From JAUIAI01 sp049680625 (GTDB taxonomy: Bacteria; Pseudomonadota; Gammaproteobacteria; Burkholderiales; Burkholderiaceae_E), in contig JBAUID010000203.1 of the NCBI GenBank assembly GCA_049680625.1, positions 1 through 32,152 on the forward strand: a DNA stretch of 32,152 bases. Reading direction: 5' to 3'. This document shows positions 22,711 to 30,832 of the stretch, in pieces. Positions within the stretch are counted from its first letter, which is position 1. Every line of letters starts with the position of its first letter. The notes under the pieces were generated by a model. The model made no database searches, was not told where the DNA came from, and was given only the letters and a program-made list of their open reading frames with translations. Made by a program: the position numbers and the translations under genes.

Positions 22711-22832
22711 CAAATCGTTCGGTAATGACTTGGTGGTCAACCCAACGAAGCTGCGCCCGTGCGCACAGGCCAGCTGTCTTGCGGGCCCAGGGTTTTCTGC
22801 AGCGCTTCGATGAGTAGCAACTTAAGCGAAAT

Positions 22833-22856
22833 TCCGCGATCGATTGCGGATTTTTT
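22833..22856 (+). terminator. Intrinsic terminator of the second operon
   Basis: TCCGCGA (22833-22839) pairs with TTGCGGA (22844-22850), including one G-T pair, around the loop TCGA, followed by six T. The site is 123 bases after the last hydrolase stop and in the right orientation. The rest of 22711-22898 shows no gene; on the minus strand the same stem follows the dehydrogenase gene but without a good T-run. Confidence 0.75.
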
Positions 22857-22898
22857 GGCACGCATGCTAGGTGAGTCGGGCAGCTCGATGGTGGTTTT

Positions 22899-23879
22899 TT
22901 ATCGCACCACCCGCTCAAATTCGGGGATGGCTTCACCGCGCGCTACCCGTTCGATGTTGGCCGCAATACGTTTGACGGTTGGCGCGAAACTATCTGCAGC
23001 CAGTGCGGCGAGATGTGGGGTGGCAACCAGGTTATCCAGGGTTAGAAGTGGTGAATTTGCCGACAAAGGTTCGGTCTCAAAGACGTCAGTCGCCGCAGCG
23101 TGGATCACCCGGTTTTTAAGCGCCCAATACAAATCGTCTTCCAGGACAATGCCACCGCGCGCGACGTTGACTAGAATTGCGGTGGACTTCATGCGCTGGA
23201 GCGCATCGCGGTTAATCATGCCGGCGGTTTGGTCGGTTAACGGACAGTTTAGCGACACGATGTCCGCTGTGTCGAGCAAGGTGGGCAGATCGGCAAACTC
23301 AGCATTTAGCGACGCCTCCTCATCAGGTGGCAATGGGGTGCGTTTGTTGTACAAAACGCGGCAGCCAAAGCCAGATAATAATTGCGCGAGACGTTGGCCG
23401 ATTGCACCAAAGCCAATAATGCCAACTGTCTTGCCCGAAATTAACAGGCTGTCGCGGGGCAGGGGGAAGCCACGCCAGCGCCCTTGTTGTAATTCGGCAT
23501 GCCCAAAAGCAAGGCTGCGCATCGTGGCAATCATCAGTCCTAGCGCGTATTCGGCAACCGGTGCCGCATTGCTGGCGGTTGTGCGTGCGACCGGAATGTT
23601 CAGTTCACGCGCGGTGTCAAGGTCAAAGTTATCAACGCCAACCCCCCACTTGTGCAGCAGTCTGAGCCGGGTGGCCGCACGTAGTAGCTCACCGGGGACT
23701 GGGGTTTGCCCAGAGACGGCATAGTCGGCGTGGGCTATCAGCGCTTTTAAGTGTTCGATACTGCGCTCGCTGGCATAGACAATATCAAAGCCTGTTGGCA
23801 TGAGGGCGGCTAGTTTTTCCCGGGTGGCCGGCACCAGTGGGTCGAGTATTGCAATGACGGGTTTGGTATTTTTGTTCAC
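22899..23879 (-). CDS. D-2-hydroxyacid dehydrogenase (phosphoglycerate dehydrogenase-like)
   Basis: The 326-residue NAD-dependent oxidoreductase has the Rossmann motif GIIGFGAIGQRLA (154-166) and the catalytic set Arg241 (VNVARGGIV), Glu270 (DVFETEP) and His289 (ATPHLAA), matching the positions in E. coli SerA. Members interconvert 2-oxoacids and D-2-hydroxyacids such as glycerate, glyoxylate or hydroxypyruvate. There is no C-terminal ACT domain, so it is a short catabolic-type enzyme rather than a regulated SerA. The substrate is not evident. The start is GTG at 23879. It is transcribed toward the second operon and so is not part of it. The upstream gap contains a small palindrome, AGCTA-CTA-TAGCT (23911-23923), near its possible promoter. 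Confidence 0.88.
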   Translation of the reverse strand: MNKNTKPVIAILDPLVPATREKLAALMPTGFDIVYASERSIEHLKALIAHADYAVSGQTPVPGELLRAATRLRLLHKWGVGVDNFDLDTARELNIPVARTTASNAAPVAEYALGLMIATMRSLAFGHAELQQGRWRGFPLPRDSLLISGKTVGIIGFGAIGQRLAQLLSGFGCRVLYNKRTPLPPDEEASLNAEFADLPTLLDTADIVSLNCPLTDQTAGMINRDALQRMKSTAILVNVARGGIVLEDDLYWALKNRVIHAAATDVFETEPLSANSPLLTLDNLVATPHLAALAADSFAPTVKRIAANIERVARGEAIPEFERVVR

Positions 23880-23978
23880 TGCAGGCCTTGCCTGAGGCTG
23901 TTTTAGGAAAAGCTACTATAGCTGTGTTTACTGGCGATTCAATTGATGGTCCAACGTATCCGGAGGCTTTCTGGCAAC

Positions 23979-25403
23979 ATGAGCTACTCACTTATATCAC
24001 CGTGTCGCCTATTGTTTAACCTGCGTTGCCGCGCCAATAGTCTTGCTGGCATCGGTCTTGCTGTCTTTGGGCTGATGTTGGTCAATGCGGTGGGCTTGGG
24101 GCAGGTGCAAGCGGCACAGCCGACGACAGCGCCAGAAGTTGTTCTGCCATCCGCACACAATCAAGCAGCGGCAATTGCTGCCAACCGGCGGCTTGGGGTT
24201 GGGGTTAATCTGGGTTTTGCGCTTGAACAGGCAATTTATGTCGCACGCAGTAAAGCCCCCGGCTGCCAATCGAGTTTTCGACGTAAAAGCGCAGAGACCA
24301 AACCGTATGAGGCGCAAAACTACGCAGCATGGATTCAGACTAACGAGTTTTGGCAAAGTGATTTCATGCGTAAGTTCGATTCGGTTCGATTGCCAGTGGC
24401 CTGGAATCTGTACCGCTGCAGCGATGGCAAACTGGATGCGGACTACCTCGACCTGGTTAAACGGGTGGTGACGCTGGCCACTAAAAACGGTTTTGTTGTC
24501 GTTCTCGATTTGCATGAATTCAACAAAGAACTTCGCGACAATCCGGATTCAGTGAAATTAAAAGATCAGTTCACTGAAATTTGGCGACACATCGCTGAAA
24601 ATTTTGGTGAATTCTCCGCCCGGGAATTGTATTTTGATATTCTGAATGAGCCACAACGCAAGAAAAAAGGGTCGCCCCATTTGGCTGATTTTTGTGAGAA
24701 GCATTGGCTGGATTACGCAGTGGCTGCGGCAGATGTCATTGCAAGCGAGACTGCCGGCGCGAATGCTGAGAACGCAAATCGGCCATTACTTATTGCTGCG
24801 TGTAATCCTGATGACTGGAAAGATATCGCGGCGCGTTTAGGGGCGATTCTGAATGTGTTGCGCACCCCAAAAAATGGTAGGCCGCGCACTAATCCAATGA
24901 TCGCTACTTTTCATTACTACGACCCGTCAGATGTCACTCATTGGCGCCAGCGCTGCAGTGTCGCGAAAAAGGGCAGAAAACCACCGCCGTGTGGTTGTGC
25001 GGGGAATGCTGCGGATAATCAGCCGGCACTACTAGACAACGCGCACAAATGTGTGAAGAAAAATGGTAAGCCAGTGCCCTATGATTCGGAGCGTTGGCGT
25101 AAGAACAACAAGAAGAGATTTGAAGCCGTTGCGCAGTTCGGAGACACTTTTCAAGTGCCCATCAATCTTGGTGAGTTTGGTTACGAGGGCTATTTAAGCG
25201 AAAAATCTCATCCTGATCTGGAAGTAAGCAAGAAACTATTGGCAGATGCACGGGTAACCTGGGTTAAAGATATTCGCGACCGCGCTATTCAATACAAAAT
25301 GTCCTATACCTACTGGAATTTGTTTGCCAGTTTTGGCTACGTCAGCCAGGGGAGAGATGTAGCGGACAAAATGTTGCACGACGCATTACGGGCGCCGCGC
25401 TAG
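23979..25403 (+). CDS. Secreted glycoside hydrolase family 5-like protein
   Basis: A 474-residue exported enzyme of the GH5 clan. The N-terminus has a basic region and a hydrophobic core (LAGIGLAVFGLMLVNAVG) with cleavage near VQAA. Family marks: VRLPVAWN (conserved Arg137), VVLDLHEF (His179), DILNEPQ (acid/base Glu224), FHYYDPSD and the nucleophile Glu399 in NLGEFGYEG, ending with YTYWNLFASFG. GH5 enzymes cut beta-glucans, mannans and related chains; the target cannot be told. Between His312 and the nucleophile is an insertion with four cysteines (C326, C338, C340, C358) and many lysines, unlike the core family. The ATG at 23979 is preferred because of GGAGG upstream and the signal peptide; starts at 23943 or 23946 would add about 12 residues. 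Gene composition is somewhat AT-richer than its neighbours. Confidence 0.82.
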   Translation: MSYSLISPCRLLFNLRCRANSLAGIGLAVFGLMLVNAVGLGQVQAAQPTTAPEVVLPSAHNQAAAIAANRRLGVGVNLGFALEQAIYVARSKAPGCQSSFRRKSAETKPYEAQNYAAWIQTNEFWQSDFMRKFDSVRLPVAWNLYRCSDGKLDADYLDLVKRVVTLATKNGFVVVLDLHEFNKELRDNPDSVKLKDQFTEIWRHIAENFGEFSARELYFDILNEPQRKKKGSPHLADFCEKHWLDYAVAAADVIASETAGANAENANRPLLIAACNPDDWKDIAARLGAILNVLRTPKNGRPRTNPMIATFHYYDPSDVTHWRQRCSVAKKGRKPPPCGCAGNAADNQPALLDNAHKCVKKNGKPVPYDSERWRKNNKKRFEAVAQFGDTFQVPINLGEFGYEGYLSEKSHPDLEVSKKLLADARVTWVKDIRDRAIQYKMSYTYWNLFASFGYVSQGRDVADKMLHDALRAPR

Positions 25404-25431
25404 GCGCTCTGGTCGGCGCCACCTTTGGCCT

Positions 25432-25461
25432 GACTTATCTGCGCTTGCGACTTTATCTGCG
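25432..25461 (-). repeat. Tandem duplication over the stop codon of the DUF5666 gene
   Basis: On the minus strand CGCAGATAAAGTC (25461-25449) is repeated 18 bases on as CGCAGATAAGTC (25443-25432). The first copy holds the last codons and the TAA stop (25453-25455). The period is a multiple of three, so the second copy repeats the same codons and stop in frame. Confidence 0.75.
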
Positions 25462-26763
25462 AGTTGTCGGCGTCGAACCCGGCTGCGATGGGCCGGGGAG
25501 GTTGGGTTGCTCGTTGTCGGGGATCGAGCCTTCTTGCAACTCGCGGTCAGACTCAAATTCTTCTTCACTTTCGTGCTCCGCGGTCACAAACTTAATGATT
25601 TTTGCTGCCACCATATCACCGTCAACTGACCCAATAACTTTGACATTGACACCGTTACCCAGCAGGCTCGCATCACCACCGATGTATTCAACGGCGTCAT
25701 TCGAAGCATCCACTTTTACGCCGCGCAGCATAAAACTCATGTCGGTGCTGTCGTAATCACTGATCGCGCCGTGTAAAGAGTTGCGGTGTTCATGGGTATG
25801 ATGAAAACGAATCTCGGTTGCTTCAATCACGCGACGATTTTCTCCCCGTGGTGAGAAAGTGCCGCGAACCAATATCTTGCGCCCGTCGGCCAGATCGGAT
25901 TCGGTGCCGTTCTCAAATTTGGTTTCGGGTGTGAAGTTCACTGTGACACCGCGCAGGCGAAAAGTCGGGGTACCAACTTCGTAATCCTGAATCATCCCGC
26001 CAATACTGCGGCGCACGCTATCGGGTTCGTCATCCATTGTGCGAATTCGAATCGCGCGTGCAGGCAATTCGTTGCTTTGTGCGTCGGTATCAGAGAAAAC
26101 CGCGACCCGTGCGCCAACTACAATTTGATCGGCCGCTGGTGATATCCGGGTGCTGTCATTCCAGCGTACGGTAAGCGCTCGGATCATGAAGGTTTTTGAG
26201 TCAGCGTCAACGGAGTCCACCGTGCCCGCTACTCGGTAAAAACGTAGGCTGGTTGGGTCTTTACGCTTGATACGGCTGGCAATAATGTTGCCGTTTTCAT
26301 CGCGTTGCCCGTGTACTTTGACTGAGTCCCCAGCTACGATGTCGGCGAGTGCAGTTGCACCGGCATACACGGTGTCATCAGACACAACGACGGTTTGCCC
26401 CAGGACAATAAAACCAGTGGCGGTTGGCGCGTCTACGGTGCCAATGACTTCGGGTCGAATCCTGATGAATTTTGCGCGGCCGTCCTGGGCTTCAAGTTCA
26501 ACCTGCATACCCAGCTTCAGGTCGGCGAGTGTGCCGGGTGCCGGGTTGGTGGCATCCACTTCGTCCTCGACGGTGGCACCGGTATCGTCGTAGCGTACGC
26601 CTTCAACAATGACGCTGCCAAAGCCGGTGATTGCACCGGTTGTGGTTTCTTTGGTTTGAGCGCTTACGCCCCCGGCAGAATTGTTGTCTGTGCCTCCGCA
26701 TGCCGCCAGTGCTGCGCCGGCTATCAACACCGCCATAACTCGAATCGGGGTCAGGTTGTTCAT
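25453..26763 (-). CDS. DUF5666-type repeat lipoprotein
   Basis: A 436-residue exported lipoprotein: AVLIAGAALAACGG contains a lipobox with Cys22. The mature part consists of about five beta-rich repeats of 60-80 residues, with lines such as GAITGFGSVIVEGVRYD, ATGFIVLGQTVVVSDDTVY, KTFMIRALTVRWNDSTRI, PTFRLRGVTVNFTPETKF and MSFMLRGVKVDASNDAVEY, alternating with GDSVKVHGQRDENGNI-like segments. This is the DUF5666 pattern, whose function is not established. The C-terminus is acidic, then Pro/Ser-rich. A GAGG precedes the ATG. It converges on the GH5 gene with 49 bases between. It is probably an outer- or inner-membrane anchored protein; no partner is evident. Confidence 0.82.
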   Translation of the reverse strand: MNNLTPIRVMAVLIAGAALAACGGTDNNSAGGVSAQTKETTTGAITGFGSVIVEGVRYDDTGATVEDEVDATNPAPGTLADLKLGMQVELEAQDGRAKFIRIRPEVIGTVDAPTATGFIVLGQTVVVSDDTVYAGATALADIVAGDSVKVHGQRDENGNIIASRIKRKDPTSLRFYRVAGTVDSVDADSKTFMIRALTVRWNDSTRISPAADQIVVGARVAVFSDTDAQSNELPARAIRIRTMDDEPDSVRRSIGGMIQDYEVGTPTFRLRGVTVNFTPETKFENGTESDLADGRKILVRGTFSPRGENRRVIEATEIRFHHTHEHRNSLHGAISDYDSTDMSFMLRGVKVDASNDAVEYIGGDASLLGNGVNVKVIGSVDGDMVAAKIIKFVTAEHESEEEFESDRELQEGSIPDNEQPNLPGPSQPGSTPTTRR

Positions 26764-26897
26764 CTCGTCGTCCTCTTGATAACAACAGGGCGCAATGTAC
26801 GAGGAAAAACATCACCAATGGGTAACAAAGCGGCAACAGGCGATCGGCGGCAATTTCTGTGCGATGAGTGGTCACTCTGGCGCAGTGAGCGGCGTGA

Positions 26898-28001
26898 CTA
26901 CATCGTCGGATAGTCCGTGTAACCCGCTTTACCCTGGGTGTAAAAAGTTGCCCGGTTGTACGGGGTCAGCTCGTGGCCGGTACGCAGACGCTCGGGTAGG
27001 TCTGGGTTGGAAATGAAAAACCGGCCATAGGCAACCGCATCAGCGTCACCGCGCTCGATAATCTCAGCACCGCTGTCACCGCGAAAATTGCCGGCGGCGA
27101 TCAGTACACCGCGCCAGTCGTTACGGAACATGGTTGCTGCTGACGGGACGTCTTGATGATCGACCTCGGCTTGCCCGGCACCACTGGCCCGCGGCTCGAT
27201 CAGGTGTAGATAGGCGAGGCCCATTTTGTCGAGTTCGCGGATCACGTATCGGTAGAGCGGTTCCGGGTCGGCTTCACCGCTGTCGTTGGCCACCCCAAAT
27301 GGCGTCAATCGAATGCCAACCCGGTCGGCGCCATAGACTTCGGCGACGGCTGCGGTTACTTCAAGCGGTAAGCGGGCCCGGTTTTCAATGGAGCCGCCGT
27401 ACTCGTCGGTGCGCTGATTGGTATTGGTCTGCAGGAATTGTTCGAGCAGGTAGCCGTTGGCAGCGTGCACTTCGACGCCATCAAAGCCGGCTTGTTTGGC
27501 ATTACGAGCAGCCTGGGCGTAGGCTTCGATGAGCTCTTTTATTTCTGGCTTGCTCATCGCGCGGGGTACCTGCTTGGGTGCCCGTGTGCCGTCACTGGTG
27601 ACCACCTGGCCGGTAGCCGGTACCGCAGACGGCGCCATCGGTGCGCCGCCGTCAGGTTGGTAAGAAGAATGAGAGAGCCGACCGACATGCCATAGCTGCA
27701 GATAAACAAATCCGCCTTTGGCATGAATAGCATCGACCACTTGTTTCCATCCGGCAATTTGTTCGTCTGAGTGAATGCCAGGGGTGCTTGGTGCCAGTTT
27801 GCCGCCGGTGGTCACCTGGGAGGCTTCAGCGATGATCAGGCCACCCGGGGTGGCCCGTTGACCGTAATACTCGGCGTTTAACGCGTTAGGCGCTTCGCCT
27901 GGTACGGTGGCCCGCATTCTGGTAAGCGGCGCCATGATGACGCGGTGGCTCAGGGTGATCGGGCCAAGGGTCAGGGGTTCGAACAAGGCAGCAGTGGTCA
28001 T
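26898..28001 (-). CDS. Old yellow enzyme family NADH:flavin oxidoreductase (NemA-like)
   Basis: A 367-residue FMN enzyme. Signatures: LFEPLTLGPITLSHRVIMAP with APLTRMRA, AEYYGQRATPGGLIIAEAS, LQLWHVGRLSHSSYQPDGG, VEVHAANGYLLEQFLQT with the substrate-binding His179 and Asn182 pair, and RTDEYGGSIENRAR. It reduces activated C=C bonds (enones, maleimides) or nitro compounds with NAD(P)H. The ATG at 28001 gives the usual N-terminus for this family; an upstream ATG at 28046 would add 15 residues without support. It is divergent from the Baeyer-Villiger monooxygenase gene, with a 161-base shared region. The two chemistries fit together in breakdown of unsaturated cyclic ketones, though this is only inferred. 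Confidence 0.9.
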   Translation of the reverse strand: MTTAALFEPLTLGPITLSHRVIMAPLTRMRATVPGEAPNALNAEYYGQRATPGGLIIAEASQVTTGGKLAPSTPGIHSDEQIAGWKQVVDAIHAKGGFVYLQLWHVGRLSHSSYQPDGGAPMAPSAVPATGQVVTSDGTRAPKQVPRAMSKPEIKELIEAYAQAARNAKQAGFDGVEVHAANGYLLEQFLQTNTNQRTDEYGGSIENRARLPLEVTAAVAEVYGADRVGIRLTPFGVANDSGEADPEPLYRYVIRELDKMGLAYLHLIEPRASGAGQAEVDHQDVPSAATMFRNDWRGVLIAAGNFRGDSGAEIIERGDADAVAYGRFFISNPDLPERLRTGHELTPYNRATFYTQGKAGYTDYPTM

Positions 28002-28092
28002 GGGGTAATAGATTCCGTTTGGTGTTTGGCGATGGATTGGCAACACATGATAATTGGCGTTAATTTATTCTACTGAGGCTGGCGGCTGTTGG

Positions 28093-28118
28093 TGTCTCTA
28101 TATGTTGTCTCTATGGTG
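28093..28118 (+). repeat. 13-bp direct repeats in the shared OYE/BVMO promoter region
   Basis: TGTCTCTATATGT (28093-28105) is followed by TGTCTCTATGGTG (28106-28118), nine leading bases identical, and a weaker third copy TGTCCAT starts at 28117. They sit 45-70 bases before the monooxygenase start. They may be regulator half-sites or the result of duplication. Confidence 0.55.
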
Positions 28119-28162
28119 TCCATATGCTCAGGCGCAATTATTCTTGTCAGGAAAATACGAAG

Positions 28163-29803
28163 ATGATCCCCTCACCCGATACACCGGCTGCCGCGCAGGT
28201 AGCACCGGCAGCTGATTTTGACGTCATCATAATCGGTGCTGGAATCTCCGGCATGTACCAACTGTACCGGCTACGCGAACTGGGTATGCGGGTCCGGGTA
28301 TTTGAGGCTGGCACCGGGGTTGGTGGCACGTGGTACTGGAACCGTTACCCCGGCGCGCGTTTCGATTCAGAGAGTTACTCATACGGTTATTCGTTTTCGC
28401 AGGAAGTCCTCGATGAGTGGGACTGGACTGAACATTTTTCGCCGCAGCCCGAAACCGAACGTTATCTGAACTTTGTCGCCGACAAATTCAAGCTGCGCGA
28501 TGATATTCAATTCGAGACCCGGGTAAAAGCCGCTCACTATGATGATGACAACCCAGGCTGGTGGGTTCATCTGGAAAACGGCGATGTGCACCGCACACGG
28601 TATTTGATTACGGCGGTTGGTGCGTTATCAGCGCCGACTTATCCACGAATCAGCGGTATCAACGACTTTAAAGGTGAGGCTTATCACACCGGCTTGTGGC
28701 CAAAACACCCGGTCAGCTTTGAAGGCAAACGAGTTGCGGTTATTGGCACTGGTGCCAGCGGTGTCCAGGCCATTCAGGAAATTGCCAAAACCGCCGGACA
28801 CTTAACGGTTTTTCAGCGTCGGCCCAACTGGTGCACGCCATTGCATAACGGGCCCATCGACAAGCAGGAAATGGAAAACATTCGGGCGCGATATACAGAG
28901 ATATTCGATCGTTGTCAGCAGACGGCAGCCTGTTTTATTCATACGATAGATCCACGCGGTACGTTTGAAGTCACTGAACAAGAGCGCCTGGCCTTCTGGG
29001 AAGAGCGTTATGCCTCACCGGGTTTTGGTATCTGGCAGGGTAATTTCCGCGATGTTCTGAACGACCGAGAAGCAAATAAATTGTTGTCAGATTTTGTGGC
29101 TGAGAAAATTCGCGGGCGGGTGAAAGATCCGAAAATTGCGGCCATGCTTATCCCGGCCGAAGAAGGTTTTGGCACGCGGCGGGTACCACAGGAAAGTTTT
29201 TACTACGAGGTTTATAACCAGGACAATGTAAACCTCGTCAGTATTCTGGACACACCCATAACGCGCATTACCGAAAGTGGAATCCAGACCACTGAGGATG
29301 CGTTCGAGTTTGATCTGATTGTCTATGCAACCGGTTTTGATGCCATTACCGGTAGCCTGGATCGCATCGACATCCGCGGGGCCAACGGCATCCGCCTCAA
29401 AGATAAATGGGCTGGTGGGCCAAGCACATTCCTGGGCATTATGGTTGAGGATTTTCCCAACATGTGCATGATCATGGGGCCGCATACTGCCCTGGGAAAC
29501 ATCCCCCGCAGCATTGAATACAACGTGCAATGGGTCAGCGGCTTAATGCGTTACCTTCTGGACCACAAACTGAGTGTGGCTGATGCGCGGCCGCAGGCAG
29601 TGGCGCAATGGACTGATTTTGTCAAAGAAAAGGCGGAGGGTTTGCTGTCCAACGAGGTGGACTCCTGGATGACCGGAGTCAATCAGAATGTAGAAGGCAA
29701 ACAAGTGCGCATACTTGCCCGTTACAGTGGCAGTGCGCTGGACTATCGCGCCTGGGGTGACCGGGTGGCAGCAAACGGTTATCAGGAACTGGTCATGCGC
29801 TGA
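28163..29803 (+). CDS. Flavin-containing Baeyer-Villiger monooxygenase
   Basis: The 546-residue enzyme has the full class B fingerprint: FAD motif IGAGISG (24-30), GGTWYWNRYPGARFD (54-68), the Baeyer-Villiger motif FKGEAYHTGLWP (169-180), NADPH motif GTGASG (195-200) and YATGFDAITG near the end of the second domain. Such enzymes turn ketones, often cyclic ones (cyclohexanone, phenylacetone, steroids), into esters or lactones using NADPH and O2. Length and order are normal. The ATG at 28163 has AGGAAA eight bases upstream and is preferred over an earlier in-frame ATG at 28124. About 18 Ala/Pro-rich residues precede the FAD motif. It is divergent from the old yellow enzyme gene. The native substrate is unknown; no lactone hydrolase is adjacent. 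Confidence 0.93.
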   Translation: MIPSPDTPAAAQVAPAADFDVIIIGAGISGMYQLYRLRELGMRVRVFEAGTGVGGTWYWNRYPGARFDSESYSYGYSFSQEVLDEWDWTEHFSPQPETERYLNFVADKFKLRDDIQFETRVKAAHYDDDNPGWWVHLENGDVHRTRYLITAVGALSAPTYPRISGINDFKGEAYHTGLWPKHPVSFEGKRVAVIGTGASGVQAIQEIAKTAGHLTVFQRRPNWCTPLHNGPIDKQEMENIRARYTEIFDRCQQTAACFIHTIDPRGTFEVTEQERLAFWEERYASPGFGIWQGNFRDVLNDREANKLLSDFVAEKIRGRVKDPKIAAMLIPAEEGFGTRRVPQESFYYEVYNQDNVNLVSILDTPITRITESGIQTTEDAFEFDLIVYATGFDAITGSLDRIDIRGANGIRLKDKWAGGPSTFLGIMVEDFPNMCMIMGPHTALGNIPRSIEYNVQWVSGLMRYLLDHKLSVADARPQAVAQWTDFVKEKAEGLLSNEVDSWMTGVNQNVEGKQVRILARYSGSALDYRAWGDRVAANGYQELVMR

Positions 29804-29832
29804 AGCGCCAGGCGGGTGTTCAACAAGCGAAC

Positions 29833-29863
29833 GAATCCCGCGCAATCGGGTTGCACGGGATTC
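29833..29863 (+). terminator. Long hairpin between convergent genes
   Basis: GAATCCCG-C-GCAA and TTGC-A-CGGGATTC form 12 paired bases with one C-A mismatch around the loop TCGGG. It lies 30 bases after the monooxygenase stop and 10 bases beyond the TctC stop, so it can serve both convergent transcripts. T-runs are weak on both sides. Confidence 0.65.
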
Positions 29864-29872
29864 ACCGACGGT

Positions 29873-30832
29873 TTATTTGCCCACTGTTTTTACCATTTCG
29901 CCAAAAGCAGCGATTTCTTTGTCAATAATTTTGCGGGTGGCGACATCGTCGTAATACGTCATGTCCATAAAGCGCTTTTTACCGGCCTCCTGCGGGCCGG
30001 GCTGGGCCAATGCCTCTTTGATTGCCGCGCTGAGTTGCTTAACGACGGCATCTGGTGTGTTTGCCGGGGCCGATACCGTCAGGTAGCTGGTGGTGCCGAT
30101 GTCGTAGCCGAGATCTTTCATTGCCGGCACATCAGGTGCCAGCCCCAGGCGGTCGTACGATGTGGCGAATAAAGCCTTCGCAGCGCCGGCTTGCACATGG
30201 GGTGCCCAGGAACCGCCGGAATAACCTGCATCTACTTCACCGCCAAGCACAGCCTTGACTGCGCCATTACCACCTTTGACCGGCACCGGAATCATTTCAA
30301 CACCGGCCCGTTTGCCGATGTATTGCATAACAAGCTTATCCAGCTGAAAGAAGCTGGCGAACTTAATCGGACGGTTTTCGGCTTTGGCCTTGTCGATCAT
30401 TTCGGTCAGTGAGGCATAAGGTTTGTCTTTGTTCGCAAACATCACGCCTTGAAACTGCGCAATAGTGGCAACGTGTTTAAAGTCACCGTTTTTATAAATA
30501 GTCTTCTTGGTTTGCGGCTCCAGCGAAAACGTCGATGATGTTGTAGCCAGCAGGGTGTAGCCGTCAGCATCTGCCTTGGATACGCGGACCGCGGCAACCC
30601 CGCCGCCCGCACCGCCGACGTTTTGAACCAGGATCTTCTGGCCAAGCACTTTGGCCAGCGGATCGGTCATTGAGCGTACGATGGTGTCAGTGCCACCACC
30701 GGCTGAGTAGCCGACGATGACGGTCAGTGGTTTGGTGGGGAAGTCAGCCGCCATGGCGACACTGCTCGCGATGGTCATGGCGGCTAAAGCCAGGGGAAGT
30801 TTTACCGGGGGAAATTTAATTTGTGTTCTCAT
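29873..30832 (-). CDS. tctC: Tripartite tricarboxylate transporter substrate-binding protein (TctC/Bug family)
   Basis: The 319-residue exported binding protein has a signal peptide (LALAAMTIASSVAMA, cleavage after about residue 28) and the Bug-family pattern: FPTKPLTVIVGYSAGGGTDT, QKILVQNVGGAGGGVAA, VRVSKADADGYTLLATTSS and GGEVDAGYSGGSWAPHV. Bug proteins bind carboxylates (citrate, aromatic acids) or, more rarely, amino acids and pyridine derivatives. The ATG at 30832 has GGAGG eight bases upstream; an upstream extension is not supported. It overlaps the end of the TctA-type gene by 17 bases, so the two are one operon, but no TctB gene lies between them. The ligand is unknown. Confidence 0.9.
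   Translation of the reverse strand: MRTQIKFPPVKLPLALAAMTIASSVAMAADFPTKPLTVIVGYSAGGGTDTIVRSMTDPLAKVLGQKILVQNVGGAGGGVAAVRVSKADADGYTLLATTSSTFSLEPQTKKTIYKNGDFKHVATIAQFQGVMFANKDKPYASLTEMIDKAKAENRPIKFASFFQLDKLVMQYIGKRAGVEMIPVPVKGGNGAVKAVLGGEVDAGYSGGSWAPHVQAGAAKALFATSYDRLGLAPDVPAMKDLGYDIGTTSYLTVSAPANTPDAVVKQLSAAIKEALAQPGPQEAGKKRFMDMTYYDDVATRKIIDKEIAAFGEMVKTVGK

Noticed and set aside
22759..23724. Plus-strand open frame opposite the D-2-hydroxyacid dehydrogenase
   Set aside because: Low-complexity Ser/Arg-rich product without motifs; the minus-strand frame has all dehydrogenase signatures.
29818..29833. Second copy of the TGTTC...GAACA operator between the convergent genes
   Set aside because: GTTC-AACAAGC-GAAC has a different spacing and lies between gene ends, so it is probably chance.
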